A DNA stretch of 64,000 nt from the NCBI RefSeq assembly GCF_000772085.1, contig NZ_CP009755.1, positions 2,976,001-3,040,000 of the forward strand. The letters are read 5' to 3'. Each line of letters begins with the position of its first letter. The first letter of the stretch is position 1. Source of the stretch: Curtobacterium sp. MR_MD2014. Its GTDB lineage: Bacteria > Actinomycetota > Actinomycetes > Actinomycetales > Microbacteriaceae. Position numbers and translations under genes: made by a program. The notes below the pieces were generated by a model, which searched no databases, had not been told where the DNA came from, and saw only the letters and a program-made list of their open reading frames with translations. This document shows, in pieces, positions 32,538 to 41,461 of this stretch.

Positions 32538-33674
32538 ATGCCCCTGTTCGGCAACCACCCCGCCACGTCCGACGCGACACCGGGACCACTCGCCCGCAAG
32601 TGGACCGACGGGTTCGGCAGTCTCGCGACCCGGTGCCTGCAGGTGATCGTCGTGCTCGTGATCGCGATCGGCATCGTGTACGCCGCCGCGACCCTGAGCG
32701 TCGTGACGATCCCGGTGCTCCTCGCCCTGATCATCGCGTCCGCCATGCACCCGGTCGTGTCCTGGCTCCGACGGCACAAGGTGCCCTCGGTGCTCGCGAC
32801 CCTCGCGGTCCTGCTCGGCGTCCTCGTCGTGCTCGGCCTCGTCGCTTGGCTGATCGTCGTCGCGGTCATCTCGCAGTGGCCCGACCTGCAGAAGTCGGCG
32901 ATCAGCGGTTTCCAGCAGCTGCAGGACACCGTCGCGCACCTGCCGTTCTCGATCTCCGACCAGCAGGTCGACCAGGTGGTGAACGGCGTCCAGGACTTCC
33001 TGACCAGCTCGCAGTTCGGGTCGGGCGCCCTGGCCGGGGCGTCGGCCACCGCGAACTTCCTGACCGGCCTGGTGCTGATGATCGTCGTGCTGTTCTTCTT
33101 CCTCAAGGACGGGCCGGCGATCTGGGAGTTCCTGCTCCGTCCGTTCACCGGCGCCCGGTACGAGCGTGCACGCCGCGTCGGTGACCGCGTCGTGCAGACC
33201 CTCGGCGGCTACGTCCGCGGCACGGCGAGCGTCGCGGCGGTCGACGCGATCGGCATCGGCGTCGGGCTGGCGATCGTCGGGGTGCCGCTCGCGCTCCCCC
33301 TCGCCGTCGTCGTGTTCATCACCGCGTTCATCCCGATCGTCGGCGCCACCGCCGCGGGCATCCTCGCCGCGCTCGTCGCCCTCGTCGCGAACGGCCCCGT
33401 GGCCGCGCTGATCGTCGTGGGCATCGTGGTGCTCGTCAACCAGCTCGAGGGCAACCTGCTGCAGCCGGTGCTGATGGGCAAGACGCTCAAGCTGCACGGC
33501 CTGGTGATCCTGATCGGCCTGACCGCGGGCACCGTACTCGCGGGCATCACCGGCGCGATCATCTCGGTGCCGCTCCTCGCGGCGGCCTGGGGCGCCGTGC
33601 AGGTGTGGGGCGGTCCGGACCGGCCGGCGGAGCCGTGGCGCCAGAAGCGGCCGGAGACCGCCGAGCGGCGGTAG
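32538..33674 (+). CDS. AI-2E family transporter (PerM/TqsA-like)
   Basis: 378 residues, about 8 transmembrane helices in the pattern of this exporter family: two N-terminal pairs, an external region (about 105-165), and a conserved C-terminal half with FFFLKDGPAIWE (about residue 190), RARRVGDRVVQTLGGYVRGTA and NQLEGNLLQPVLMGKTLKLH. Members export signal molecules, Na+ or unknown solutes. ATG 32538 has a GAGGAG box. Not obviously part of an operon. Confidence 0.9.
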   Translation: MPLFGNHPATSDATPGPLARKWTDGFGSLATRCLQVIVVLVIAIGIVYAAATLSVVTIPVLLALIIASAMHPVVSWLRRHKVPSVLATLAVLLGVLVVLGLVAWLIVVAVISQWPDLQKSAISGFQQLQDTVAHLPFSISDQQVDQVVNGVQDFLTSSQFGSGALAGASATANFLTGLVLMIVVLFFFLKDGPAIWEFLLRPFTGARYERARRVGDRVVQTLGGYVRGTASVAAVDAIGIGVGLAIVGVPLALPLAVVVFITAFIPIVGATAAGILAALVALVANGPVAALIVVGIVVLVNQLEGNLLQPVLMGKTLKLHGLVILIGLTAGTVLAGITGAIISVPLLAAAWGAVQVWGGPDRPAEPWRQKRPETAERR

Positions 33675-33686
33675 CGGGTCCCACGG

Positions 33687-33734
33687 GACGGACGGGAGGC
33701 GCGGTGCCGGTCGGTACCGCGCCTCCCGTCCGTC
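33687..33734. terminator. GACGGGAGGC-family palindrome (copy 3)
   Basis: A 19-bp perfect stem, 33687-33705 with 33716-33734, and 10-nt loop. It lies 12 bp past the AI-2E exporter stop. Confidence 0.85.
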
Positions 33735-33788
33735 GTGTGGGCGCGTCGGCGGCTGGTCGCGGCAGCGCGGCGCTGTCGTACGACGCGG

Positions 33789-33893
33789 CCGCTGTCGCAC
33801 GACGACGGTGATGTCGCACGAATCGACCTCGCTCGAGCCGGATCGGCCGAAACGACACCGCCGCTGTCGCACGACGACGGTGATGTCGCACGA
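33789..33893. repeat. 33-bp direct repeat pair, 72 bp apart
   Basis: 33789-33821 and 33861-33893 are identical and contain CTGTCGCACGACGACGG and GATGTCGCACGA. Each copy therefore carries TGTCGCACGA twice. A similar CTGTCGTACGACG lies just before. The GTCGCACGAC core also appears in the repeats around the DUF559 gene. Confidence 0.75.
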
Positions 33894-34096
33894 CCCCACC
33901 CCTACTCCCGATGCACGGGACGTCCCGCGCCGAAGCACCTGTCGATCGACCCGCGCGATGTCGGCCGATGCACCCGCGACCGATGCAGGCGCACAGGACG
34001 ACACCGCGCACGTCGTTCGACGCGCGCAACGTCGAAGTACGCGTGTGCACGCGGCTCGGAAGAGCCACACGCCCTCTCCCGACGCACGCCACGGAC

Positions 34097-34137
34097 GACG
34101 AACGGGAGCCCCTGCGCGCGGCAGGGGCTCCCGTTCG
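34097..34137. terminator. Strong argG terminator hairpin
   Basis: An 18-bp perfect stem, 34097-34114 with 34120-34137, loop GCGCG. It lies 18 bp past the argG stop. Confidence 0.88.
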
Positions 34138-34154
34138 TGTCGGTGCGGTGTGTG

Positions 34155-35693
<1,539 letters not shown>

Positions 35694-35740
35694 TCATCTG
35701 ACTCCTGACGACGGCACCGCCACGAAGTGAGTCAGTCAGC

Positions 35741-36064
35741 TCACAACGCGACGCTTGCTCCTCGCAGGCGGCCGTACATCTCCTGACCGAGCAAGTGCTC
35801 GATGTCCGCTTCAAGTTGCCACATCAGGTTCTCATCGTCATATTCGAGGGAACTTCTATCAGACGTGAAGAACACAAAGTGCTTCTCGGCGCTTGCGCGG
35901 AACTCAGCGGAAGCTGCACCTGCTGGAGCATGCCCGGCGAGGACACTTCGCACAACGTCTTCGATAGCGGCTGTCAGCGCTACTTCGCTCGCCTTGAAAT
36001 CGCCCAGTCGCACCTGAAACACAGCTGCCGCAATGGTTTGGCGGTGATTGTCAATGCTCGTCAA
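35741..36064 (-). CDS. Hypothetical protein in a low-G+C islet
   Basis: 107 residues, unrecognised. Helical: QTIAAAVFQVRLGDFKASEVALTAAIEDVV, then AEKHFVFFTSDRSS, EYDDENLMWQLEADIEHLL. No signal peptide or membrane helix. The start is TTG 36064 with AAGGGGGAG just upstream. Base composition drops to about 50% G+C and codon third positions are much more A/T-rich than in neighbours, so it was probably acquired. It lies between argG and tRNA-Arg(CCT), the classic side for integration at a tRNA 3' end. Confidence 0.6.
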   Translation of the reverse strand: MTSIDNHRQTIAAAVFQVRLGDFKASEVALTAAIEDVVRSVLAGHAPAGAASAEFRASAEKHFVFFTSDRSSLEYDDENLMWQLEADIEHLLGQEMYGRLRGASVAL

Positions 36065-36235
36065 AACTCCCCCTTAGTCAGACGGCCAGTATGGCTCAGT
36101 AAACAAGGCCGCGCTCATGTCGCATGAGTGATGCGCTGGATGTTGATCACAGTTCCCATGAAGCATGGCTGCTGCTCGCCCGATCGTCCCGTCCGCTTTC
36201 AAGGTTCTAGCGAAACCCAGCAATCGATCTCGACG

Positions 36236-36310
36236 TGGTGCCCCTGGAGGGACTCGAACCCCCAACCGTTTCCTTAGGACGGAACTGCTCTTCCATTGAG
36301 CTACAGAGGC
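36236..36310 (-). tRNA. tRNA-Arg (anticodon CCT)
   Basis: The reverse complement gives acceptor GCCTCTG with CAGGGGC (one T-G pair), anticodon loop GTCCTAA (CCT, reads AGG), T-arm GGTTCGAGTCC and encoded CCA (36238-36236). AGG is a rare codon in such genomes. Its 3' end faces the low-G+C islet. Confidence 0.93.
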
Positions 36311-36323
36311 TGGCCCGTCCACT

Positions 36324-37427
36324 CTAGCGGCGGTACGGCTCCAGGAACGCGCAGACCTCGTCCACGAACAGCTCCGGCTGCTCGAACGGCGCGAAGTGCC
36401 CGCCCCGGTCGAGTTCGTGGTGGTGCACGAGGTTCGTCGTGCGCTCGAGCCACTCCCGCGGAGCCCGCACGATGTCGCCCGGGAACACCGAGAACCCCGA
36501 CGGCACCTCCACCCGTCGACGCAGTTGCGCAGCGGGGATCGCCGCGTTCGCGTGGTACATCCGCATGGAGGACCCGATCGTCGCCGTCGCCCAGTACTCG
36601 GTCAGCAGCGCCAGGACCTCGTCCTGCGTGTACACCGACCACAGGTCGCCGCAGCAGTCACTCCACGACCGGAGCTTCTCGACGATCCACGCAGCGAGAC
36701 CCGCGGGTGAGTCGGTCAGCCCGACGGCGGCGGTCTGCGGCTTCGTGCGGTGCATCACCGCGTAGGCGCCCTCGGCGGTCCGCCACCGCTCGGTCTCCTG
36801 CACGAAGGCCCGCTCCGCCGGGGACAGCTCCGTGGTGTCGATCCCGGGCCACGCCAGCCCGCCGTCGATCCGGTGCACGGCGACCACACGGTCGGGGTGG
36901 TCGAGTGCGAGGTACCGGACGACGTGCGTCCCGATGTCCCCGCCGGAGGCCGCGAACCGGTCGTACCCGAGGTCCGTCATCAGTGTCGCCCACATGCCCG
37001 CCACCTCGCGGGCATCGAGCACGCGCGGTGGCGCGTCCGAGAACCCGTACCCGGGCATGTCCGGCACGACGACGTCGAACCCGGCCTCGACGAGCATCGG
37101 CAGCACCTTGCGGTACCGCCACCCGGAGTCCGGCCACCCGTGGGCGAGCAGCAGCGGGAGGGCGTCGGGACGGCCGGATCGCGCGTGGAGCACGTGCACC
37201 CGGACGCCGTCGACGACGTGCCGCTCCGACGGCAGCGCGGCGAGCTGCTCCCGGTGCCCGTCGAAGTCGAACCCGTCGGCCCAGTACTCGACCAGCGACC
37301 GGAGCTCGTCCACGTCGACGCCGAGCGACCACCCGGTGCCGGCGGGCGCGTCCGGCCAGCGGGTGGCGCGGAGTCGGACACGGAGGTCCCCGATCGTGGC
37401 GTCGTCGATCACGGGCGTCTCGCTCAT
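36324..37427 (-). CDS. Epoxide hydrolase (EHN-type)
   Basis: 367 residues. An N-terminal epoxide-hydrolase domain (GWSLGVDVDELRSLVEYWADGFDF) precedes an alpha/beta-hydrolase core. The oxyanion hole is HGWPDS (about 96-101), the nucleophile Asp164 in SGGDIGTH and the catalytic His344 in RGGHFAPFEQPE; Tyr residues in the lid would polarise the epoxide. Hydrolyses epoxides to diols, substrate unknown. ATG 37427 is 11 bp after the pentapeptide gene's stop, so they are likely cotranscribed. Its stop is 14 bp from tRNA-Arg. Confidence 0.88.
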   Translation of the reverse strand: MSETPVIDDATIGDLRVRLRATRWPDAPAGTGWSLGVDVDELRSLVEYWADGFDFDGHREQLAALPSERHVVDGVRVHVLHARSGRPDALPLLLAHGWPDSGWRYRKVLPMLVEAGFDVVVPDMPGYGFSDAPPRVLDAREVAGMWATLMTDLGYDRFAASGGDIGTHVVRYLALDHPDRVVAVHRIDGGLAWPGIDTTELSPAERAFVQETERWRTAEGAYAVMHRTKPQTAAVGLTDSPAGLAAWIVEKLRSWSDCCGDLWSVYTQDEVLALLTEYWATATIGSSMRMYHANAAIPAAQLRRRVEVPSGFSVFPGDIVRAPREWLERTTNLVHHHELDRGGHFAPFEQPELFVDEVCAFLEPYRR

Positions 37428-37437
37428 GGCTCGCACG

Positions 37438-38274
37438 CTACGCGCCGCCGCTGCCCCAGTGCGACGGGCGGACGACGTCAACTGGGAGCCGCGTGCGCTC
37501 GTCGCCCTGCGCCGCGTTGACCTGCATCTGGGTCAGGAAGAGGGAGCCCGAGAGGTCCGCCCCGTGCACGCGCGCACCACGCAGGTCCGCGCCGAGCAGG
37601 TCGACTCCGTCGAGGTCGGCCCCCGAGAGGTCAGCGCCGATCAGGTACGCGCCGCGGAGGTCCGCTCCGCACAGGCTGACGCCGTGGAAGCGCCGACCCA
37701 TCAGGTCGGCCCCGGGCGACAGGACCGCGGGCAGGACCGTCGCGTACCCGCCCCGCACCTCGGCGCTCACCTCGACCAGGACCGCGCGGACCTCCTCGTG
37801 CAGCCCGACCAGGTCGAGCCCGAGGACCACGGTCGGCCCCTGCCCGATCGCGTCCTCGATCCGCTCCACCAACGCTGCCGACGCCTCGGGCTGGAACCTG
37901 CGGACCGCGCCCTCGGCCAGGTACCAGAGGAGGTCGTGGAGCTGTCGGACGACACGGAAGACGGCGAACATCTCGACCCGCACGTCCTGGCGCTGGTGCC
38001 GGTCCACGCCACCGTAGAGCTGTCCGGTGACGCGCTGTCCGGCACCGGCGCAGTCGAAGACGGTGCAGCCGCGGTACCCGCGTGGCCGGAGTGACTCGTG
38101 GACGGTGCACGAGAAGTCGTCGGCGAGGTTCCGGCACGGGTCGCCCGGCGCCTTGTCGACGGGGAAGTCAGCGGACCGCGTGAAGCCGAACGCGGCGCAG
38201 CAGAGGGCCGCGCAGGACCCGCAGTCGGCGCGCAGGTCGGCGCGGTCGGGTCCGGGGAACGAGGAAGAGGTCAT
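37438..38274 (-). CDS. Pentapeptide-repeat protein with Cys-rich N-terminal domain
   Basis: 278 residues. The N-terminus has eight Cys (residues 18, 21, 25, 26, 47, 56, 70, 75) in a pattern like CxxC..CC..C..C..C..C, suggesting a metal or Fe-S site similar to YkgJ-type zinc/iron-chelate domains. A helical middle (95-190) leads to a C-terminal right-handed beta-helix (about 205-255) of A(D/N)LxG-type repeats: GADLRGAYLIGADLSGADLDG. Pentapeptide helices can mimic DNA, as in Qnr/MfpA, but this short one is not enough to claim gyrase protection. Cotranscribed with the epoxide hydrolase. Confidence 0.8.
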   Translation of the reverse strand: MTSSSFPGPDRADLRADCGSCAALCCAAFGFTRSADFPVDKAPGDPCRNLADDFSCTVHESLRPRGYRGCTVFDCAGAGQRVTGQLYGGVDRHQRQDVRVEMFAVFRVVRQLHDLLWYLAEGAVRRFQPEASAALVERIEDAIGQGPTVVLGLDLVGLHEEVRAVLVEVSAEVRGGYATVLPAVLSPGADLMGRRFHGVSLCGADLRGAYLIGADLSGADLDGVDLLGADLRGARVHGADLSGSLFLTQMQVNAAQGDERTRLPVDVVRPSHWGSGGA

Positions 38275-38423
38275 CGGTGGTCGTCCAGTGTGTCGAGGTG
38301 GAGGTGGCGACGGCGGGGACTCCCGAGGAGTCCACCCGCAGGGCACACGCGACCACCGCCTCCTGGACGAGGCGACGAAGCAGCTGGGTCACAGCGATGA
38401 GCGGATCACTGCGGCCAGACTAC

Positions 38424-38475
38424 GCGACGGACGGGAGGCACGGGGCGGCCCCGCCACGCGCCTCCCGTCCGTCGC
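38424..38475. terminator. GACGGGAGGC-family palindrome (copy 4)
   Basis: GCGACGGACGGGAGGC (38424-38439) pairs exactly with 38460-38475, with an inner GGGCGG/CCGCC stem. It lies 15 bp past the HNH gene stop (minus strand). Confidence 0.8.
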
Positions 38476-38490
38476 GACGCCGAGCCGGCG

Positions 38491-38985
38491 CTACGCGGCC
38501 ACCAGGTACTCGTCCCACTCCGATTGCGGGCGCTCGATCCCCCGCACCACCCAGGACGCACCGTGCGGCGCCTTCGGCCGGAAGCGCAGCCGCCACCCCA
38601 TCTCCTGCGGGGTGCGGTCGCCCTTCGTGTTGTTGCAGGCCAGGCAGCAGGCGACGAGGTTCTCCCACGAGTCCTGGCCGCCGCGCGACCGGGGCTGCAC
38701 GTGGTCGATCGTGGTGGCGTGCCGGTCGCAGTAGGCACAGCGGTTGGCGTCACGCCGCAGCACCCCGCGGCGCGAGACCGGCACGAGTCTCGCGTGCGGG
38801 ATCCGCACGTAGCGGGTCAGGATGATGACGGACGGACGATCGAAGCTCGCGGAGGACCCCGAGACCGGGTGGTCGAGGTCGGCGGCGATGACGGCGGCCT
38901 TCTGGTTCATGACCAGCACGAGGGCCCGTCGGTCCGAGATCACCGCGAGGGGCTCGTAACCGGCGTTGAGGACGAGAGTGCGCAT
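38491..38985 (-). CDS. HNH endonuclease-domain protein
   Basis: 164 residues. The N-terminus MRTLVLNAGYEPL is a hallmark of a conserved actinobacterial/cyanobacterial HNH family. The HNH core is complete: CAYCDRHATTIDHVQPRSRGGQDSWENLVACCLACNNTKGDRTP, with paired CxxC zinc ligands and the catalytic His in DHV. It is a stand-alone nuclease of unknown role, possibly DNA repair. ATG 38985 has GGAAGGGAA upstream; the longer frame to 39258 is unsupported. Confidence 0.9.
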   Translation of the reverse strand: MRTLVLNAGYEPLAVISDRRALVLVMNQKAAVIAADLDHPVSGSSASFDRPSVIILTRYVRIPHARLVPVSRRGVLRRDANRCAYCDRHATTIDHVQPRSRGGQDSWENLVACCLACNNTKGDRTPQEMGWRLRFRPKAPHGASWVVRGIERPQSEWDEYLVAA

Positions 38986-39362
38986 GGGTTCCCTTCCGAC
39001 GGTGCCTGGACGGCTTCCAGGCGCTGCGGGTGCGTCGGGTCGATCGACGTCGACAGGGGACCGCGACCTGTGACCACGCCCTGAACCACGAAGAGCACCA
39101 CCCGGATGGGCAGTGCTCTCGTCAGACAGGGGCGTGATGGTGCACGCAGGGGGCGGTCGACCGTATGTCCACGAGCGCGCGCCGACCCGTGGTGCGGGTC
39201 GTGCGGAACGCTGACATGAGGTCTCCCGTGTTCGGGCCGGATCGGACCGGTGCAGCACCAGGGTACGTCGGAAACCGGCCCGACACGAGGGTGTGCGGAC
39301 CGGTTTCCGGGAGTGTTCACGGGAACGACACCAGGGTCGTCACCGTCGTGCGGGTGCTCGGG
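38986..39362. other. 377-bp gene-free region
   Basis: Upstream of the HNH gene and downstream of the NlpC gene. It contains a small hairpin GCCTGGA-cggct-TCCAGGC (39004-39022) in the likely HNH leader and the NlpC terminator (39270-39308). No supported ORF or known riboswitch was recognised. Confidence 0.6.
39270..39308. terminator. Terminator hairpin after the NlpC/P60 gene
   Basis: GGAAACCGG (39270-39278) pairs with CCGGTTTCC (39300-39308); the inner CCGACAC/GTGTGCGG segment can extend the stem. It is 54 bp past the NlpC stop. Confidence 0.7.
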
Positions 39363-40385
39363 TCAGATGCCGAAGCGCACGATGTGGTAGCTGCTCGTCC
39401 AGATCGGGCGGATCGAGACGGAGCCACCGGGCTTCGGCGCGTCCATGATCATGCCGTTGCCCATGTAGAAGCCGTCGTGCGAACCGTCGTTGAAGATCAC
39501 GACGTCGCCCGGCTGCGCCTGGGACTCGGGGATCGTGGTGCCCGCGGCGTCCTGCAGCGGGACCGAGTGCGGCAGGCTGATGCCGTACTGCGCGTAGACG
39601 TACATGATGTAGCCCGAGCAGTCGAAGCCGGACGGGTCCGCGCCGCCGAAGACGTACGGGGTGCCGATGTACTGCTTCGCGGTGGCGACGACGGCCGGCA
39701 GCGAGAACGGAGTGTTCGCGGCGGCCGCCGTGGTGGCGATCTCGTTCGCGGACGGGCCGCTGTACGACGAGTACTGCTTCGCGGTCTGCGCGCGCGCCGC
39801 CTGGGTCGCTGCGGCCTGGGCCTGCGCAGCCGCGGCCTGCTCGGCGGCGGCCTTCTGCGCGGCCTCGGCGTCGAGGGTGGACTGGGCGGTCGCGCCGTAG
39901 CCGTCACGCGACGTCCCGGCGAGGGCCACGGCGTCGGACACTGAGAACTGCTGTGCCTGGGTCGTGCGGACCTGGCGCTGCGCGTCGGCGGCGGTCGAAC
40001 CGGTCTGCTGCGTCGCGGCGAAGGCCGGGGCGACGGCCACGGTGCCGAACATGCCGGCGGCGACCGTCAGCACGACGGGGGCGAGGAACCGGCGCTTGCG
40101 GGCCGAGCTGCTCGCCTTGGCGGTCTCGGCGGCGCGGGCGGCCTGCGCAGCGCGACGGCCGCCGGGGAGCGGTGCGTCGCGGACGGGGGTGATGCGACGG
40201 GCGGGGGCTTCGGTCTGGCGCGCGGCCCGCCGGGTGAGCGGGGCGTCGTTCGCGGTGTTCGTCGGGTTGGCGGGCGTCTGGTCGTCCGCGGCGGAACCGG
40301 TCTGCGTCAAGGGTGGTGTCTCCGGCGTCTCGTCACCGTCTCCGCCTGGGTCAGGGCGGAGGGGCGGACCCCATCCGTTCGTCAT
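39363..40385 (-). CDS. Secreted NlpC/P60 peptidoglycan endopeptidase
   Basis: 340 residues. A long polar, Arg/Pro-rich N-terminal segment (about 1-98) precedes a signal-anchor helix (about 99-122, AFAATQQTG cleavage region), then an Ala/Gln-rich linker, then the NlpC/P60 domain (about 230-340): GTPYVFGGADPSGFDCSGYIMYVYAQ with the catalytic Cys, and GSHDGFYMGNG with the likely catalytic His. The third usual His/Asn position reads MDAPKPG. It would cut cell-wall peptide stems. The unusually long cytoplasmic N-tail is a feature of some actinobacterial RipA-like enzymes. A good promoter lies about 82 bp upstream. Confidence 0.88.
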   Translation of the reverse strand: MTNGWGPPLRPDPGGDGDETPETPPLTQTGSAADDQTPANPTNTANDAPLTRRAARQTEAPARRITPVRDAPLPGGRRAAQAARAAETAKASSSARKRRFLAPVVLTVAAGMFGTVAVAPAFAATQQTGSTAADAQRQVRTTQAQQFSVSDAVALAGTSRDGYGATAQSTLDAEAAQKAAAEQAAAAQAQAAATQAARAQTAKQYSSYSGPSANEIATTAAAANTPFSLPAVVATAKQYIGTPYVFGGADPSGFDCSGYIMYVYAQYGISLPHSVPLQDAAGTTIPESQAQPGDVVIFNDGSHDGFYMGNGMIMDAPKPGGSVSIRPIWTSSYHIVRFGI

Positions 40386-40466
40386 CGTTTCCGATCGAGG
40401 CAGGAGACGGGTTCGAGACGTCCTGCCACGGGTCCTGGGCCTCGTGGGCGGCCCGGGGACTCGACG

Positions 40467-40495
40467 AGTGTACGTGGGGGCCGTTACCTTGTCGA
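40467..40495 (-). promoter_or_regulatory. Predicted sigma-A promoter for the NlpC/P60 gene
   Basis: On the minus strand: -35 TCGACA (40495-40490), a 17-bp spacer and -10 TACACT (40472-40467), giving a 5' leader of about 75 nt. CCGTTACC (40481-40488) and GGTAACGG (40513-40520) form an inverted repeat across the -35 region and could be an operator. Confidence 0.6.
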
Positions 40496-40600
40496 GATGA
40501 AACGACGGTTCGGTAACGGAACGATCACGAACCCCTGATCAGCGGCGATCGACCCTCGTGACCTTGTGCCGATTCTCAGGCTCGGACGGCGCCCCGACGG

Positions 40601-41296
40601 TCAGTCCCGCTCGATGTAGACGTGCTGCGCGACCTCGGTCGGCAGCTCGATGCCGGCGTCCTCGCCGTCCACCCGGACCGCGACGTACGCACCGGCGCGC
40701 TGCACCCGGGCGACACGGCCGGGCATGACGCCGGCGGTGCGCAGCTGGTGCAGCAGCTCGGGCTCGAACTGCACCGGTTCACCCAGGCGACGCACGACGC
40801 CGACCGCGACGGCGTCCGTGCCGTCGGTCGCCGCGACGATGTTCTGCACACCGTCGAGGAACTGCCCCGCCGTCGGTCCACCGATCTCGGCGAGCCCGGG
40901 GATCGGGTTGCCGTAGGGCGACTCCGTGGGGTTGCCGAGCATCTCGAGCAGTCGGACCTCGACCTGCTCGCTCATCACGTGCTCCCAGCGGCAGGCCTCG
41001 TCGTGCACGAAGGCCCAGTCGAGTCCGATCACGTCGGCGAGGAGCCGTTCGGCCAGCCGGTGCTTGCGCATCACGTGCGTCGCCCGCGAGCGACCCTCGC
41101 CCGTGAGCTCGAGGTGGCGGTCACCGGAGACGACGACCAGACCGTCGCGCTCCATCCGCGCGATCGTCTGGGAGACGGTGGGACCGGAGTGTCCGAGACG
41201 CTCGGAGATGCGCGCGCGCAGCGGCACGATCCCCTCTTCCTCGAGGTCGAGGATCGTCCGCAGGTACATCTCCGTGGTGTCGACGAGATCGGTCAC
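40601..41296 (-). CDS. DtxR-family metal-dependent transcriptional regulator
   Basis: 231 residues. Winged-helix N-terminus TDLVDTTEMYLRTILDLEEEGIVPLRARISERLGHSGPTVSQTIARMERDGL, dimerisation/metal domain (about 65-140: HRLAERLLADVIGLDWAFVHDEACRWEHVMSEQVE, with metal-ligand His, Glu and Cys) and a C-terminal SH3-like FeoA domain (about 150-231). Represses iron or manganese uptake genes when metal-loaded. GTG 41296 has GAGAGGCGG upstream. It is divergent from serC. Confidence 0.93.
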   Translation of the reverse strand: MTDLVDTTEMYLRTILDLEEEGIVPLRARISERLGHSGPTVSQTIARMERDGLVVVSGDRHLELTGEGRSRATHVMRKHRLAERLLADVIGLDWAFVHDEACRWEHVMSEQVEVRLLEMLGNPTESPYGNPIPGLAEIGGPTAGQFLDGVQNIVAATDGTDAVAVGVVRRLGEPVQFEPELLHQLRTAGVMPGRVARVQRAGAYVAVRVDGEDAGIELPTEVAQHVYIERD

Positions 41297-41461
41297 GGTC
41301 CGCCTCTCATGTCTGGGCCCAGCCCGATCCACCCTACTTGAGCAGTGCGACAAGACCGCACCGACGGGCGCGCTCCACGGCCTGGAGGCGCGGGTCGGGT
41401 CCGCCCCGTCCGGCCGGTCCAGGGTCGGTGACGGTGGGATACCGCTCGCTAGGATCGGCGC

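Larger units (their letters stand above)
33675..34154. other. 480-bp gene-free region rich in repeats
   Basis: Between the convergent AI-2E exporter and argG. It holds palindrome copy 3 (33687-33734), a duplicated 33-bp sequence (33789, 33861) and the argG terminator (34097-34137). The stretch 33900-34090 has lower sequence order; no supported ORF was found, although GC-rich frames run through it on both strands. Confidence 0.7.

Noticed and set aside
38168..38392. 74-codon minus-strand frame overlapping the pentapeptide gene start
   Set aside because: The second half overlaps the real gene in another phase and becomes Arg-rich; no clear ribosome-binding site.
39004..39022. Small hairpin in the HNH leader as a riboswitch or attenuator
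   Set aside because: Only a 7-bp stem with no leader peptide or terminator next to it.
40386..40600. Possible c-di-AMP (ydaO) riboswitch before the NlpC gene
   Set aside because: The position would be typical in actinobacteria, but the conserved core motifs of that riboswitch are not visible; only a promoter and inverted repeat were kept.
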